64,000 bases of DNA from Alphaproteobacteria bacterium (lineage in GTDB: Bacteria; Pseudomonadota; Alphaproteobacteria; Ferrovibrionales; Ferrovibrionaceae). The position numbers were made by a program, and so were the translations under genes. How positions within the stretch are numbered: position 1 is the first letter of the stretch; the number at the start of each line of letters is the position of its first letter. Below the pieces are notes generated by a model. The model searched no databases. It was not told the origin of the DNA and was given only the letters and a program-made list of their open reading frames with translations. Positions 43,840 through 53,280 of this stretch are shown here, piece after piece. The stretch covers positions 62,001 to 126,000 of the forward strand of contig JAFKFH010000020.1 in the NCBI GenBank assembly GCA_017307375.1, given 5' to 3'.

Positions 43840-44937
43840 ATGGCTGAGGCGACGCCGATCGATCGGGGGGGCACGGGCGATCTGCTGTTCGGTGCCGTGG
43901 CGGCGTCCGGCCTGCCGATGGTGCTGACCGATCCGCTGGCCGCGGACAATCCGATCGTCCATGCCAATGCCGCGTTCCTGAAGCTGACCGGGTACGGTCC
44001 GCAGGAAATCGTCGGTCGCAACTGCCGCCTGCTGCAAGGTCCAGATACCAATCCGGCGGCAACGGCTGCCATCAGGCGCGCGGTGGCCGCGGGCGAAGCC
44101 GCCAGCGTCGACATCCTCAATTACCGGCGCGACGGCGGCAGCTTCTGGAATGCCCTGACCGTCAGTCCGATCCACGACGCGACGGGCCGCCTGCGCTACT
44201 TCCTTGGCATCCAGCAGGATATCGGCCAGCGCGCCTCCGGGGATCGCGGCCTGACGCCCGACTTCATCGCCCTCATCGCCCATGAATTGCGCAACCCGAT
44301 GACGCCGGTGCTGATGCAGGTCCAGCACCTCTCGCGCCTGGCGGAGAGCACCGAAGACACGCTGCGCCCGCATCTCGACCGGCTGCGCCTGGCGATCGAC
44401 ACCTATATGCGGCGCGCCGCGACCCTGCTCGACCTCGCCCGCATCGCCGCCGGCCGTCTCGACCTCAAGCCCGCGGCGGTCGATCTGGCCGATCTGACCC
44501 GCGCGGCGATCGAACGTCACCAGGCATGGGCGGCCGCGGCCGGATCGCCGATCGGCTATGCCGGCCCGCCCGAGGACCTCGGCTGGTGGGATCGGGCCGC
44601 GCTGGAGCAGATCCTCGACAACCTTTTGTCCAACGCGATCAAATATGGCCCGGGCATGCCGATCTCAGTCACGCTGTCATCGACGCGGGACACGGTGACG
44701 CTGGCGGTGCACGACAAGGGCAGCGGGATCCAGCCGAGTGAACGCGAGCGCGTGTTCGGCCCGTTCGAAAGGCTGATCGGGCCTGATGCCCAGGCCGGCT
44801 TCGGCATCGGCTTGTGGGTCGTGCGCCAGCTGGTCGAGGCCATGGGGGGTAACATCGTAGTTGCCTACGGCCACGAAGCCGGTTCTACCTTTACCGCAAT
44901 CATCCCTCGCGCGGACAGACGACCAGAATCACGATGA
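43840..44937 (+). CDS. LOV-domain sensor histidine kinase (blue-light photoreceptor)
   Basis: 365 residues, no membrane segment. Residues about 20-130 are a LOV domain: flavin-adduct Cys62 in 'GRNCRLLQG', the preceding 'NAAFLKLTGY', flavin-binding Asn94 and Asn104 ('ILNYRRDGGSFWNALTVSP') and Gln125 in 'LGIQQDI'. A HisKA helix with His148 ('IAHELRNPM') and an HATPase domain follow (Asn265 in 'LSNAIKYG', 'DKGSGI', 'FGPFERL', 'GFGIGLWVVRQL'). Blue light should switch autophosphorylation. Its stop overlaps the KaiC-like start (ATGA). Confidence 0.93.
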   Translation: MAEATPIDRGGTGDLLFGAVAASGLPMVLTDPLAADNPIVHANAAFLKLTGYGPQEIVGRNCRLLQGPDTNPAATAAIRRAVAAGEAASVDILNYRRDGGSFWNALTVSPIHDATGRLRYFLGIQQDIGQRASGDRGLTPDFIALIAHELRNPMTPVLMQVQHLSRLAESTEDTLRPHLDRLRLAIDTYMRRAATLLDLARIAAGRLDLKPAAVDLADLTRAAIERHQAWAAAAGSPIGYAGPPEDLGWWDRAALEQILDNLLSNAIKYGPGMPISVTLSSTRDTVTLAVHDKGSGIQPSERERVFGPFERLIGPDAQAGFGIGLWVVRQLVEAMGGNIVVAYGHEAGSTFTAIIPRADRRPESR

Positions 44938-46430
44938 GCATGGATACGGCAGGCATACCCCCTCTGGAACGAGCCGGCAGTGCAATTCCCGGCCTCGACG
45001 CCATCATCCACGGCGGTTTTTTCAAGGGCGGCGTCTACATCATCTCGGGGGCACCAGGTGCCGGCAAGACGGTGCTGGGCAACCATATCTGCTTTCGCCA
45101 CGCCGAGAACGGGGGCCGCGTCCTCTATGTCACGCTGCTCGCCGAATCGCATGCCCGCATGCTGCAGCACATTGCCGGCTTCGCCTTCTACGATGCCGAG
45201 GTCCTGTCGCGCTCGCTGACTTATGTCTCGGGTTTCGGCATCCTGCAGGAAGGTGGGCTGCGCGGCCTTCTCGACCTGCTGCGCCGCGAGATGACCAGTC
45301 ATCGGGCGACGCTGCTGGTCCTCGACGGCTTCGCGGTCGCCGCCGCGGCGACGCCGTCCGAGCAGGAGCTGAAGAAGTTCATCCACGAACTGCAGACCTT
45401 CACGGCGATGCAGGACTGCCTGACCCTGTTGCTGACCAACGGGTTCCGCGGCGACTACCATGCCGAGCAGACGATGGTCGACGGCCTGATCAGCCTGCAT
45501 CGGCAAAGCTACGGCAACCGCGTGGTGCGCGAGCTGGAAGTCCTGAAGTTCCGCGGTTCCGATTTCCTGGTCGGCCGCCATTCGTTCCGGATCGGCGCCG
45601 AGGGCATCACGATCTTCCCGCGGCTGGAGGCGCTGCTGTCGCACGGATCCGGCGACGACCGCTACCGCGCCCACTGTCTGTCGATGGGCGTGCCCGAGCT
45701 CGACGACATGCTGGGCGGCGGCCTGCCGTCCGGCACCACCACCATGCTGCTCGGCCCATCCGGATCGGGCAAGACGACGCTCGGCCTGCATTTCCTCTGC
45801 GAATCGAGCCCGGCCGAACCCGGGCTGCTGTTCGGCTTCTACGAGACGCCGGTGCGGCTGCAGAAAAAGGCCGAGCGGCTGGGCCTGTCGCTGGCCCGCC
45901 CGCTCGAGGACGGGACGCTGGAATGCCTCTGGTACCAGCCGACCGAACAGCTGCTCGACGATCTCGGCGCGAAACTGCTCGATGCGGTGCGGCGGCGTAA
46001 CGTCAAGCGGCTGTTCATCGACGGCCTGGACGGCTTCAAGCAGGCCTCGCCCAATCCCGACCGGCTGATCCATTTCCTGACCGCCCTGACCAACGAGCTG
46101 GGCGTGCTCGGGGTCACCACGATCTGCTCGACCGAGACGAAAGTGCTGGTCGGACCGGAGGTGGTGACGCCGGTGTCCGGCCTGTCGGTCCTGGCCGACA
46201 ACCTGATCCTGCTGCGCTTCGTGGAACTGCGCGCTCAGCTCTACCGTTTGCTGTCCATCCTCAAGGTGCGCGACAACGCCTTCGACGCCGCCCTGCGGGA
46301 ATTTCGCCTGACCAGCGACGGCATCAAGCTCGCCGATACCTTCCGCAGTGCGGAAGATATTCTTAGCGGTGCCGCCAGGCTACAGGACTTGGGCGACGAC
46401 GGCTTGGGCAAGGACAAGAATTTGCGATGA
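44934..46430 (+). CDS. KaiC-like double-domain ATPase
   Basis: 498 residues with two RecA/KaiC domains. Domain 1: 'SAIPGLDAIIHGGFFKGG', Walker A GAPGAGKT (39-46), 'TLLAES' with Glu71, Walker B ending Asp131. Domain 2: 'LSMGVPELDDMLGGGLPSG', Walker A GPSGSGKT (274-281), 'FYETP' with Glu304, Walker B near Asp363, and the KaiC-type end 'LSILKVRDNAFDAALREFRL'. Each catalytic loop has one Glu rather than the EE pair of cyanobacterial KaiC. Non-clock homologues act in stress and signalling. Coupled by ATGA overlaps to the genes on both sides. Confidence 0.92.
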   Translation: MSMDTAGIPPLERAGSAIPGLDAIIHGGFFKGGVYIISGAPGAGKTVLGNHICFRHAENGGRVLYVTLLAESHARMLQHIAGFAFYDAEVLSRSLTYVSGFGILQEGGLRGLLDLLRREMTSHRATLLVLDGFAVAAAATPSEQELKKFIHELQTFTAMQDCLTLLLTNGFRGDYHAEQTMVDGLISLHRQSYGNRVVRELEVLKFRGSDFLVGRHSFRIGAEGITIFPRLEALLSHGSGDDRYRAHCLSMGVPELDDMLGGGLPSGTTTMLLGPSGSGKTTLGLHFLCESSPAEPGLLFGFYETPVRLQKKAERLGLSLARPLEDGTLECLWYQPTEQLLDDLGAKLLDAVRRRNVKRLFIDGLDGFKQASPNPDRLIHFLTALTNELGVLGVTTICSTETKVLVGPEVVTPVSGLSVLADNLILLRFVELRAQLYRLLSILKVRDNAFDAALREFRLTSDGIKLADTFRSAEDILSGAARLQDLGDDGLGKDKNLR

Positions 46431-46789
46431 CCCTCGTCCTGGTGGTCGATGACGAGTGCGGGGTAGCCGAAGTCCTGCAGTTCATCCTGGAGGAAGAAGG
46501 CTATCGCGTACTGACGGCCATCAACGGCAAGCAGGCGTTGGGGCTGATGGCCGGCGACCGGCCTGACGTCGTCATCCTCGACTTCATGATGCCGTTGCTG
46601 GACGGGCCCGGCGTGCTCGCGGCGATGCAGGCCGATGACGGACTGAAAACCATCCCGGTGGTGATGATGAGTTCGCTGGACGAGGCGACGGTCGCGCGCC
46701 GCTGCCGCGATCATCGCGGCTTCCTGCGCAAACCCTTCAGGATCGAGGAGGTGCTGGGCGTCGTCGCGCGGGTACTGGGCCGCCGGTGA
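46427..46789 (+). CDS. Single-domain response regulator
   Basis: 120 residues, receiver domain only: acidic pair Asp8-Asp9, phospho-acceptor Asp52 ('VVILDFMMPLLDGP'), Ser82/Ser83 and Lys102 ('FLRKPFRIEEVLGVV'). With no output domain it must signal by protein contact or act as a phosphate shuttle. Start overlaps the KaiC-like stop, so it is the natural partner of the LOV kinase at the start of the operon. Confidence 0.95.
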   Translation: MTLVLVVDDECGVAEVLQFILEEEGYRVLTAINGKQALGLMAGDRPDVVILDFMMPLLDGPGVLAAMQADDGLKTIPVVMMSSLDEATVARRCRDHRGFLRKPFRIEEVLGVVARVLGRR

Positions 46790-46791
46790 CA

Positions 46792-46817
46792 GGCTGCGCC
46801 GGCATCCCGGCGCAGCC
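46792..46817. terminator. Strong hairpin between two convergent genes
   Basis: GGCTGCGCCGG-CATC-CCGGCGCAGCC, an 11-bp perfect stem with 4-base loop, starts 3 bp after the response regulator stop and ends 13 bp before the stop of the convergent hydrolase. It could terminate both directions, though there is no T-run. Confidence 0.6.
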
Positions 46818-46829
46818 CGTTGGGCCCGG

Positions 46830-47435
46830 TCAGCCGGGAATGCGGTCGGCCGCCGGCACGACGATGGCGAAGCGATCGGCCAGGGCGGCGAGCGTCGCCT
46901 GCTGCAACGCCGCGGCCGGCACCACCCCTTCGCCCCCGGCGGCTTCCGGCAGATCGCGGGTGGCGGTCGCCCCGGCCACGACCGTCGACCGATAACCGCG
47001 GTCGAGCGCGTCGCGCACGGTTGCCGCGACGCACATATGGGTCATGAAACCGGCGACGACCAGCGCCTTGCGCCCGGTTTTCGCCAGTTCCTCCTCCAGG
47101 GTCGTGCCCGCGAACGAATTGGGCAGACGCTTCTCGACCACGGTCTCGCCCTGCGCCGGGCCGATCCCGGCGAGGAAGGCGCCGCCCGGCCCCTCCCGGT
47201 CGAACAGCCCGCCTGCCGCGCCCTTGTGCGCAACATGGATGACCGGGGCGCCGGCATGGCGGGCCGCGGCCAGCAGGCGGCCGATCTCGGCCGCCGCGGC
47301 CTCCACGCCAGGCAACGGCAGGCGGCCGGTCTGGTACTCGCCCTGGTGGTCGATGACGATCAGCACCGATTCCGACCAGGCCGGGGGCTCGGCGGGCGCA
47401 CCCGCCATCTGCAGCAGGGTCATGGGACGCGACAT
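46830..47435 (-). CDS. Cysteine hydrolase, isochorismatase family
   Basis: 201 residues with the catalytic triad Asp29 ('LIVIDHQGEYQ'), Lys102 ('VVEKRLPNSF') and Cys135 ('GFMTHMCVAATV'). Members cleave amides or vinyl ethers, for example nicotinamidase-like or isochorismatase reactions; the substrate is not evident. It diverges from a LysR gene across 78 bp, which is probably its regulator. Confidence 0.92.
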   Translation of the reverse strand: MSRPMTLLQMAGAPAEPPAWSESVLIVIDHQGEYQTGRLPLPGVEAAAAEIGRLLAAARHAGAPVIHVAHKGAAGGLFDREGPGGAFLAGIGPAQGETVVEKRLPNSFAGTTLEEELAKTGRKALVVAGFMTHMCVAATVRDALDRGYRSTVVAGATATRDLPEAAGGEGVVPAAALQQATLAALADRFAIVVPAADRIPG

Positions 47436-47513
47436 CGCGAAACTCCTGTATGATTTGGACGGGCTGGATCCTGCCCTCTCGCCTGATCATGCGATATTGG
47501 CTAGGATCGCACC

Positions 47514-48401
47514 ATGGCTGTGCAAAAACGCACGATGGGCGGTGATCCCTCCTGGGACGATATCCGGGCACTGGCGGCGGTGATCGAGGCCGGCACGCTG
47601 TCCGGGGCCGCCCGGCTGCTCGGGCTGAACCATGCCACGATCGGCCGCCGGCTACAGGCGCTGGAGCGCGATGCCGGCGCACGGCTGATCGAACGCCGCG
47701 GGGATCGCTGGATCCTCACCCCGGCCGGCGAGACCCTGCGGGCGCCCGCCCTGGCGATGGCCGAGGCGGCGCGGGGCCTGGTGCGGCGCAGCGCGGCGAC
47801 GCCGGGGCTGGTCGGGCGCGTGCGCGTCACCGCGCCGCCGCTGATGGCCGAACGCCTGCTGATTCCGCGGCTGGGGCCGCTGATGGTCGCGCATCCCGGC
47901 CTCGAACTGTCGGTCATCGCCGACAATCGCTCGCTGAGCCTCGACCGCCGCGAGGCCGAGATCGCCCTGCGCCTGGCCCGCCCGCGCGACGGCGACCTGC
48001 TGGCCCGGCGGGTGGCAGTCATGGCTTATGCCGTATACGGTCTGGCCGGGCTGCCGCCGGATGCCCCCTGGCTTGCCTATGACGAATCCGACCCGCTGCT
48101 TTCGGCCACGCCGGAGGCGCGCTGGCTGGCCGCGCGCCCGCCGCCGACGCCGATCGCGCTGCGCGCCAATTCCGGCGCCGCGCTGCTGGCCGCCGCGCTG
48201 GCCGGCCACGGCCGGGCGCTGATTCCCGTGGTGATGGCGGCCGACCACCCGGAGCTGGTACAGCTTGGCGGCGAAGCCGGCCTGCCGCGGCGCGAGATCT
48301 GGCTGTTGCGACATCGCGACCTGCGCCAGTCGGCGCGGGTCGCCGTCGTCGCCGACTTCATCGCCGCGCTGTTCAGAACCGAACGCGCCCGATTCGGCTG
48401 A
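47514..48401 (+). CDS. LysR-family transcriptional regulator
   Basis: 295 residues: winged helix 'ALAAVIEAGTLSGAARLLGLNHATIGRRLQALERD' and effector domain. Its divergent placement from the isochorismatase-family gene suggests control of that hydrolase. A DMT permease gene follows about 97 bp later on the same strand. Confidence 0.9.
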   Translation: MAVQKRTMGGDPSWDDIRALAAVIEAGTLSGAARLLGLNHATIGRRLQALERDAGARLIERRGDRWILTPAGETLRAPALAMAEAARGLVRRSAATPGLVGRVRVTAPPLMAERLLIPRLGPLMVAHPGLELSVIADNRSLSLDRREAEIALRLARPRDGDLLARRVAVMAYAVYGLAGLPPDAPWLAYDESDPLLSATPEARWLAARPPPTPIALRANSGAALLAAALAGHGRALIPVVMAADHPELVQLGGEAGLPRREIWLLRHRDLRQSARVAVVADFIAALFRTERARFG

Positions 48402-48498
48402 CATGCCGCGGCTACATGGCTGGGTTGCGACGCCCGGCGCAGATATCGATCGGTCCAACGGGCACAATCGCGGTTCGCCCATCCCATTGCAGGTACGC

Positions 48499-49446
48499 AT
48501 GTCCGTTCCCTTCGATCGTCGCCTGGCCATCGGCCTCGCCTTCGGCCTGGTCACCACCCTGATGTGGGCCGGCTGGTCGGTGGTTTCGCGCCGCGCGGCG
48601 CTGGGCGGGCTCAGCGCCTTCGACGTCACCGCGCTGCGCTTCATCGTCGCCGGGGTGATATCCCTGCCCTTCCTGCTGCGCCGCCGTATCGGCCGCCATG
48701 GCATCGGCACCCTGCCCTGGCGGGCGATCGGACTGATGTTCATCGGCGCCGGGGTACCCTATTGCCTCATCTCGCTCGGCGGTTTTGCCTTTGCGCCGGC
48801 CGGCCATGGTGCGCTGCAGGTGCCGGCGACGGTAATGATCCTGACCACGGCCTACGCGGCATTCTTCCTGGGCGAGCGGCCGCGCCCGCGCGGGCTGGTC
48901 GGCCTCGCCGCCGTCATGGCGGGCGTCTTCGCCGTGGGGCTTTCGGGCCTGACGGGCGCGGTCGGTCCCGATGCGTGGCAGGGCCATGTTCTGTTCTTCT
49001 TCGCCGCGGTCTGCTGGGCGACGTTCACGCTTGCCGCGCGCATCTACCGGGCGGACGCGCTGACCGCGACCGCGGCGGTCGCGGTCGTCTCCGCGCTGGT
49101 CTACCTGCCGCCCTACTTCGCCGTCACCGGCAGCCGGTTGTGGCATCAGCCGCTCAACGAGTTGCTGCTGCAGGGGCTTTACCAAGGGCTGGTGGCCGGC
49201 GTGCTCGCGATCATCACCTTCACCAAGACGATCGAGGCGCTGGGCGCCGCCCGTGCCTCACTGTTTCCGACCCTGGTGCCGGTGCTGGCCAACCTGCTGG
49301 CGGTGCCCGTGCTGGGCGAGCCGCTGACACCCGCGACCATGGCCGGCATGGTGCTGGTCACCGGCGGCATGGTGCTGGCGATGTCCTCGGGCCTGCGGCC
49401 GCGCCCGACGCCGGGCGTGACCCCGGGCCGCGCCGGTGCTACCTGA
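48499..49446 (+). CDS. DMT-superfamily (EamA) permease
   Basis: 315 residues, ten membrane helices in two EamA repeats ('LSAFDVTALRFIVAGVISLP'; 'GAARASLFPTLVPVLANLLAVPVLGEPLTP'). Likely inner-membrane exporter of a small metabolite. The start ATG lies just before the first helix; longer upstream frames overlap intergenic sequence. It precedes the MacA-like gene by 27 bp. Confidence 0.88.
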   Translation: MSVPFDRRLAIGLAFGLVTTLMWAGWSVVSRRAALGGLSAFDVTALRFIVAGVISLPFLLRRRIGRHGIGTLPWRAIGLMFIGAGVPYCLISLGGFAFAPAGHGALQVPATVMILTTAYAAFFLGERPRPRGLVGLAAVMAGVFAVGLSGLTGAVGPDAWQGHVLFFFAAVCWATFTLAARIYRADALTATAAVAVVSALVYLPPYFAVTGSRLWHQPLNELLLQGLYQGLVAGVLAIITFTKTIEALGAARASLFPTLVPVLANLLAVPVLGEPLTPATMAGMVLVTGGMVLAMSSGLRPRPTPGVTPGRAGAT

Positions 49447-49473
49447 AGGCGATGACAGGGATCACGGACTGAC

Positions 49474-50814
49474 ATGGCGCGCGGGCTGACCGGCTGGATC
49501 GGCGGGCTGGCGGTGCTGGCAGCGGTGCTGGGCGGCGGCTACGCGCTCGCCACCCGTGACGCCGTCGGCAACGCGGAACGCAGCCCCTGGCGCACCGCGA
49601 CCGTCGATCGCGGCGACATCGTCAATGCGGTATCGGCCACCGGCACGCTTTCTCCGGTCAACACGATCGAGGTTGGCTCGCAAGTCTCGGGACAGATCGC
49701 CGAACTCCATGCCGACTACAACAGCATCGTCCGCCAGGGTGACGTAATCGCCCGCATCGATCCGGCAAGCTATGCCTCCCGCGTCGCCCAGGCCGCAGCC
49801 GACCTCGATATCGCACGGGCCGGCGTGCTGGCCCAGGAAGCCGCCGTGGTCCGCGCCCGCGCCGATGCCGAGAATGCCCGCAACGCTGCGGCCGCCGCGT
49901 CGGCAGCCGGAGCGCGCATCGACGCGATGCTGCAGGATGCGGAACGCGAATACGAACGGCGCCGCAGCCTGCTCGAACGCGGCATCGCCTCGCCGCGCGA
50001 CCGCGAGAAGGCCGAGACCGAGTTGAAGAGCCAGCGCGCCGCCAAGGCGGGGCAGGCCGCGACCGAGCGGGCGGCACAGGCACAGGCGCAATCGGCCCTG
50101 GCCCAGATCCGCGCCGCCGAGGCACAACTCGAAACCGCCCGGGCCCAGGTCAAGCAGCGCGAAGCGCAGCTGCGCGCCGCGGAAATCGACCTTGCCCGCA
50201 CCGAGATCCGCGCCCCGGTCGACGGCGTCGTGCTCGACCGCCGCGTCAATGTCGGCCAGACCGTCGCCGTCTCGCTGCAGACGCCGGTGCTGTTCACCCT
50301 GGCCCAGGACCTGCGCGACATGCAGGTCGAAGTCGCGGTCGACGAGGCCGATATCGGCCGGGTCGCCCCCGGTCAGGCCGCGATCTTCACCGTCGACGCC
50401 TTTCCAGGTCGCGAGTTCACCGGCCGCGTCAGCCAGCTGCGCAAGCAGCCGCGCACGACCCAGAACGTCGTCACCTACACGGTCATCGTCGCCACCCGCA
50501 ACGACGACCAGCGCCTGCTGCCCGGTCTGACCGCGACGATCCGGATCGTCGCCGACCGCCGCGACGGCGTGCTGCGCCTGCCCGATGCGGCCCTGCGCTA
50601 CCGGCCGCCGGGGGTTGCTGCGGCGCCGGCCGCCCAACCCCATGTCTATGTGCTGGACGGCGATGGCGAGGCACGGCCGCGTCCGGTGCGGCTTGGCCTG
50701 AGCGACGGCAGCTTCACCGAACTGACCGATGGGATCGGCCCGGGCGAGCAGGTCGTCATCGGCGGCGGCCAGCCCAGGACCGGCGGCGGAACAGGCTTGC
50801 GCCTGGGATTCTGA
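49474..50814 (+). CDS. Periplasmic adaptor subunit, MacA-like
   Basis: 446 residues. One N-terminal anchor helix, a biotinyl-lipoyl domain split around a long coiled coil (about 105-255, rich in Ala, Gln, Glu and Arg), then beta-barrel and membrane-proximal domains ('[22 protein letters not shown]', '[11 protein letters not shown]'). It links an inner-membrane ABC exporter to an outer-membrane channel. No TolC gene is nearby. Four bases separate it from the ATPase gene. Confidence 0.9.
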   Translation: MARGLTGWIGGLAVLAAVLGGGYALATRDAVGNAERSPWRTATVDRGDIVNAVSATGTLSPVNTIEVGSQVSGQIAELHADYNSIVRQGDVIARIDPASYASRVAQAAADLDIARAGVLAQEAAVVRARADAENARNAAAAASAAGARIDAMLQDAEREYERRRSLLERGIASPRDREKAETELKSQRAAKAGQAATERAAQAQAQSALAQIRAAEAQLETARAQVKQREAQLRAAEIDLARTEIRAPVDGVVLDRRVNVGQTVAVSLQTPVLFTLAQDLRDMQVEVAVDEADIGRVAPGQAAIFTVDAFPGREFTGRVSQLRKQPRTTQNVVTYTVIVATRNDDQRLLPGLTATIRIVADRRDGVLRLPDAALRYRPPGVAAAPAAQPHVYVLDGDGEARPRPVRLGLSDGSFTELTDGIGPGEQVVIGGGQPRTGGGTGLRLGF

Positions 50815-50818
50815 TCCC

Positions 50819-51508
50819 ATGACTCGCGCCGTGATAGAACTCCAGGCGCTGCGCCGCGAATACCGGGTCGGCGCCGGTACGGTCGTCGCCCTGGACGATG
50901 TCGACCTGACGATCGAGGCCGGCGACTATGTCGCGGTCACCGGCCCCTCGGGTTCCGGCAAATCGACGCTGATGAACCTGATCGGCTGTCTCGACCGGCC
51001 GACATCCGGGCGCTATCTGCTCGACGGCATCAACGTCGCGGAGATGGATTCCGATCGCCTCGCCCAGATTCGCGGCGCCAAGATCGGCTTCGTGTTCCAG
51101 CAATTCAATCTGCTGCCGCGAACGACCGCGCTGGAGAATGTGGAGTTGCCGCTGCTCTATGCCGGCGTCAGGGCGCGCGATCGCGAGGCGCGGGCCCGGG
51201 CCGCGCTCGACGCCGTCGGGCTCGGCGATCGCATCGGCCATCGGCCGACCGAACTTTCCGGTGGCCAGCAGCAACGCGTCGCCATCGCCCGCGCGCTGGT
51301 CAACCGCCCGGCGCTGATCCTCGCAGACGAACCGACCGGCGCGCTGGACAGCCGCACCGGCGACGAGATCATGGCATTGCTGGAGCAGCTCAACCGTGCC
51401 GGCAACACCATCCTGATCGTCACGCATGACCGGAATGTCGCCGCACGTGCCCGGCGGATCGTCGGTGTGCACGACGGCCGCATCGTGTCCGATCGGCGGC
51501 AGCCGTGA
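50819..51508 (+). CDS. ABC exporter ATPase, MacB-type nucleotide-binding subunit
   Basis: 229 residues: Walker A 'GPSGSGKS', '[10 protein letters not shown]' Q-loop, signature 'LSGGQQQR', Walker B '[12 protein letters not shown]' and 'VTHD'. In E. coli this is the N-terminal half of MacB; here it is a separate LolD/MacB-type protein paired with the next gene, whose GTG start overlaps its stop. Confidence 0.93.
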   Translation: MTRAVIELQALRREYRVGAGTVVALDDVDLTIEAGDYVAVTGPSGSGKSTLMNLIGCLDRPTSGRYLLDGINVAEMDSDRLAQIRGAKIGFVFQQFNLLPRTTALENVELPLLYAGVRARDREARARAALDAVGLGDRIGHRPTELSGGQQQRVAIARALVNRPALILADEPTGALDSRTGDEIMALLEQLNRAGNTILIVTHDRNVAARARRIVGVHDGRIVSDRRQP

Positions 51509-52737
51509 GGCTCGGCGCCAGCCTGCGCCCGGCCCTCGCCGCCCTGCGCCGCGCCCGCTTGCGCACAGGGCTGACGACGCTCGGTATCGTGATCGGCACG
51601 GCGGCGCTGATCGCGATGGCGGCGATCTCGGCCGGCGCCCAGGAACGCGTCCGCCGGCAGATCGACAGCCTGGGCGCCAATCTCGTGATGGTGATTTCGG
51701 GCAGCGCCACCGCCGCCGGCGTCCGCCTGGGCGGCGGCTCGGGCCTGACGATCACCGCCGACGATGCGGCCGCGATCGCGCGGGCGATCCCGAACCTCGA
51801 TGCGGTCGCACCGGTTCGCCGCGGCACCGTGCAGGCGGTGGCCGGGAACCGCAACTGGCAGGCCACGCTGCAGGGCATCACCGCGGATTTCCTGGTCGCT
51901 CGCGACTGGGCGGTCGTCGCCGGGCGGCCGCTGACATCAGAGGAACTGGCCGGCAGCCAGCGCCTCGCCCTGATCGGCGAAACGATCAGGCGAGAATTGT
52001 TTGCCGACGGCGATGCGGTCGGGCGACTCATCCGTGTCGGCAGCCTCGCCTTCACCGTGGTCGGCGTGCTCGAGGCCAAGGGGCCGAACCCGCAGGGTGC
52101 CGACCAGGACGACATGCTGCTGGTGCCGCTGAAGACCGCGATGCGGCAGGTGCTGGGCGACAGCGCCGCACGGCCGCGCACCGTCGACCAGATCGTGATC
52201 AGGGTCGCCGACGGCGCCTCGGTACCCGGCACGATGGAGGCGGTGCGCGAGTTGCTGCGCCGGCGGCATCGCCTGGGCGCGGAACGCATCGACGACTTCA
52301 TCCTGCGCGACATGTCGGAGATGCTGGCGGTGCGCGAGGCGGCCGGGCGCGTTCTCGGATTTCTGCTCGCGGCGGTCGCGTCGGTGTCGCTGCTCATCGG
52401 CGGTTTCGGCGTGATGAACGTGATGCTGGCCGGCATCGCCGAGCGTACGCGCGAAATCGGCCTCAGGCTCGCCGTCGGCGCGCGGCCGCGAGACATCCTG
52501 GGCCAGTTCCTGATCGAGGCGACGCTGCTGGCCAGCGCCGGCGGATTGCTGGGCGTCGCGCTCGGCATCGTCGCGGCGATCGCGGTCGGCCGGTCGTTCG
52601 GGTGGCCGATCGCGATCGGTGCGGGCTCCGTCGGGCTGGCCCTTGCCGCGGCTGCCTCGACCGGGATCGGCTTCGGGATCTATCCCGCCATGAAGGCGGC
52701 GCGGGCCGATCCGATCACGGCGTTGCGGACGACATAG
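51505..52737 (+). CDS. ABC exporter permease, MacB-type
   Basis: 410 residues from a GTG overlapping the ATPase stop (GTGA). Four membrane helices: one at about 18-40, then three after a large periplasmic MacB domain ('[11 protein letters not shown]', '[14 protein letters not shown]'), with '[33 protein letters not shown]' as the coupling motif. With the adaptor and ATPase it forms a mechanotransmission exporter for peptides, lipids or macrolide-like drugs. Its 3' end overlaps a convergent GNAT gene by 23 bp. Confidence 0.92.
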   Translation: MRLGASLRPALAALRRARLRTGLTTLGIVIGTAALIAMAAISAGAQERVRRQIDSLGANLVMVISGSATAAGVRLGGGSGLTITADDAAAIARAIPNLDAVAPVRRGTVQAVAGNRNWQATLQGITADFLVARDWAVVAGRPLTSEELAGSQRLALIGETIRRELFADGDAVGRLIRVGSLAFTVVGVLEAKGPNPQGADQDDMLLVPLKTAMRQVLGDSAARPRTVDQIVIRVADGASVPGTMEAVRELLRRRHRLGAERIDDFILRDMSEMLAVREAAGRVLGFLLAAVASVSLLIGGFGVMNVMLAGIAERTREIGLRLAVGARPRDILGQFLIEATLLASAGGLLGVALGIVAAIAVGRSFGWPIAIGAGSVGLALAAAASTGIGFGIYPAMKAARADPITALRTT

Positions 52738-53233
52738 CGGCAAGCCTGGCGATGCCGTCGCGATCGAGGCGGTTTACCGTCCAGCCGTCCATCGGCCGGG
52801 CGCCGATCGCCCGGTAGAAGCCGATCGCCGGCTCGTTCCAGTCGAGCACCGACCATTCCAGCCGGCCGCATTGCCGTTCCTGGCACAGCCGCGCCAGATG
52901 GCGCAGCAAGGCGAGGCCGAGGCCGAGGCCGCGATACCGGGGCCGCACGAACAGATCCTCGAGATAGAGGCCGCGCCGGCCGACGAAGGTCGAGAAATTA
53001 TGGGTGAACAGCGCCACCCCCGCATGCCGCCAGGCGCCACCCTCGCCCGCGATCTCGGCAACCACCGCCTCGACCACCGGACGGTCGCAGAACAGTTCCG
53101 CCTCCAGCCGCGGCGTATCCATCTCGACCTCGTGCAGCAGGCGCTCGTACTCGGCCAGTTCGCGCACCATGGCGACGATCTCGTCGCAATCGGTCCGAAC
53201 GGCGGCGCGCAGCCTGGTGACAGGACGGGTCAT
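52715..53233 (-). CDS. GNAT N-acetyltransferase, SSAT-like
   Basis: 172 residues. The ATG at 53233 is chosen because AGAGGA lies six bases upstream; another ATG at 53239 abuts that site. GNAT motif A 'LYLEDLFVRPRYRGLGLGLALLRHL' and 'WSVLDWNEPAIGFYRAIGA' match diamine/thialysine acetyltransferases (SSAT family), which acetylate amines such as polyamines or lysine analogues. The specific amine is unknown. Confidence 0.87.
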   Translation of the reverse strand: MTRPVTRLRAAVRTDCDEIVAMVRELAEYERLLHEVEMDTPRLEAELFCDRPVVEAVVAEIAGEGGAWRHAGVALFTHNFSTFVGRRGLYLEDLFVRPRYRGLGLGLALLRHLARLCQERQCGRLEWSVLDWNEPAIGFYRAIGARPMDGWTVNRLDRDGIARLAAMSSATP

Positions 53234-53280
53234 GGCCATTTCCTCTTATCGCTTGCCGGCCCGCCAGCTAATATCCCGGC

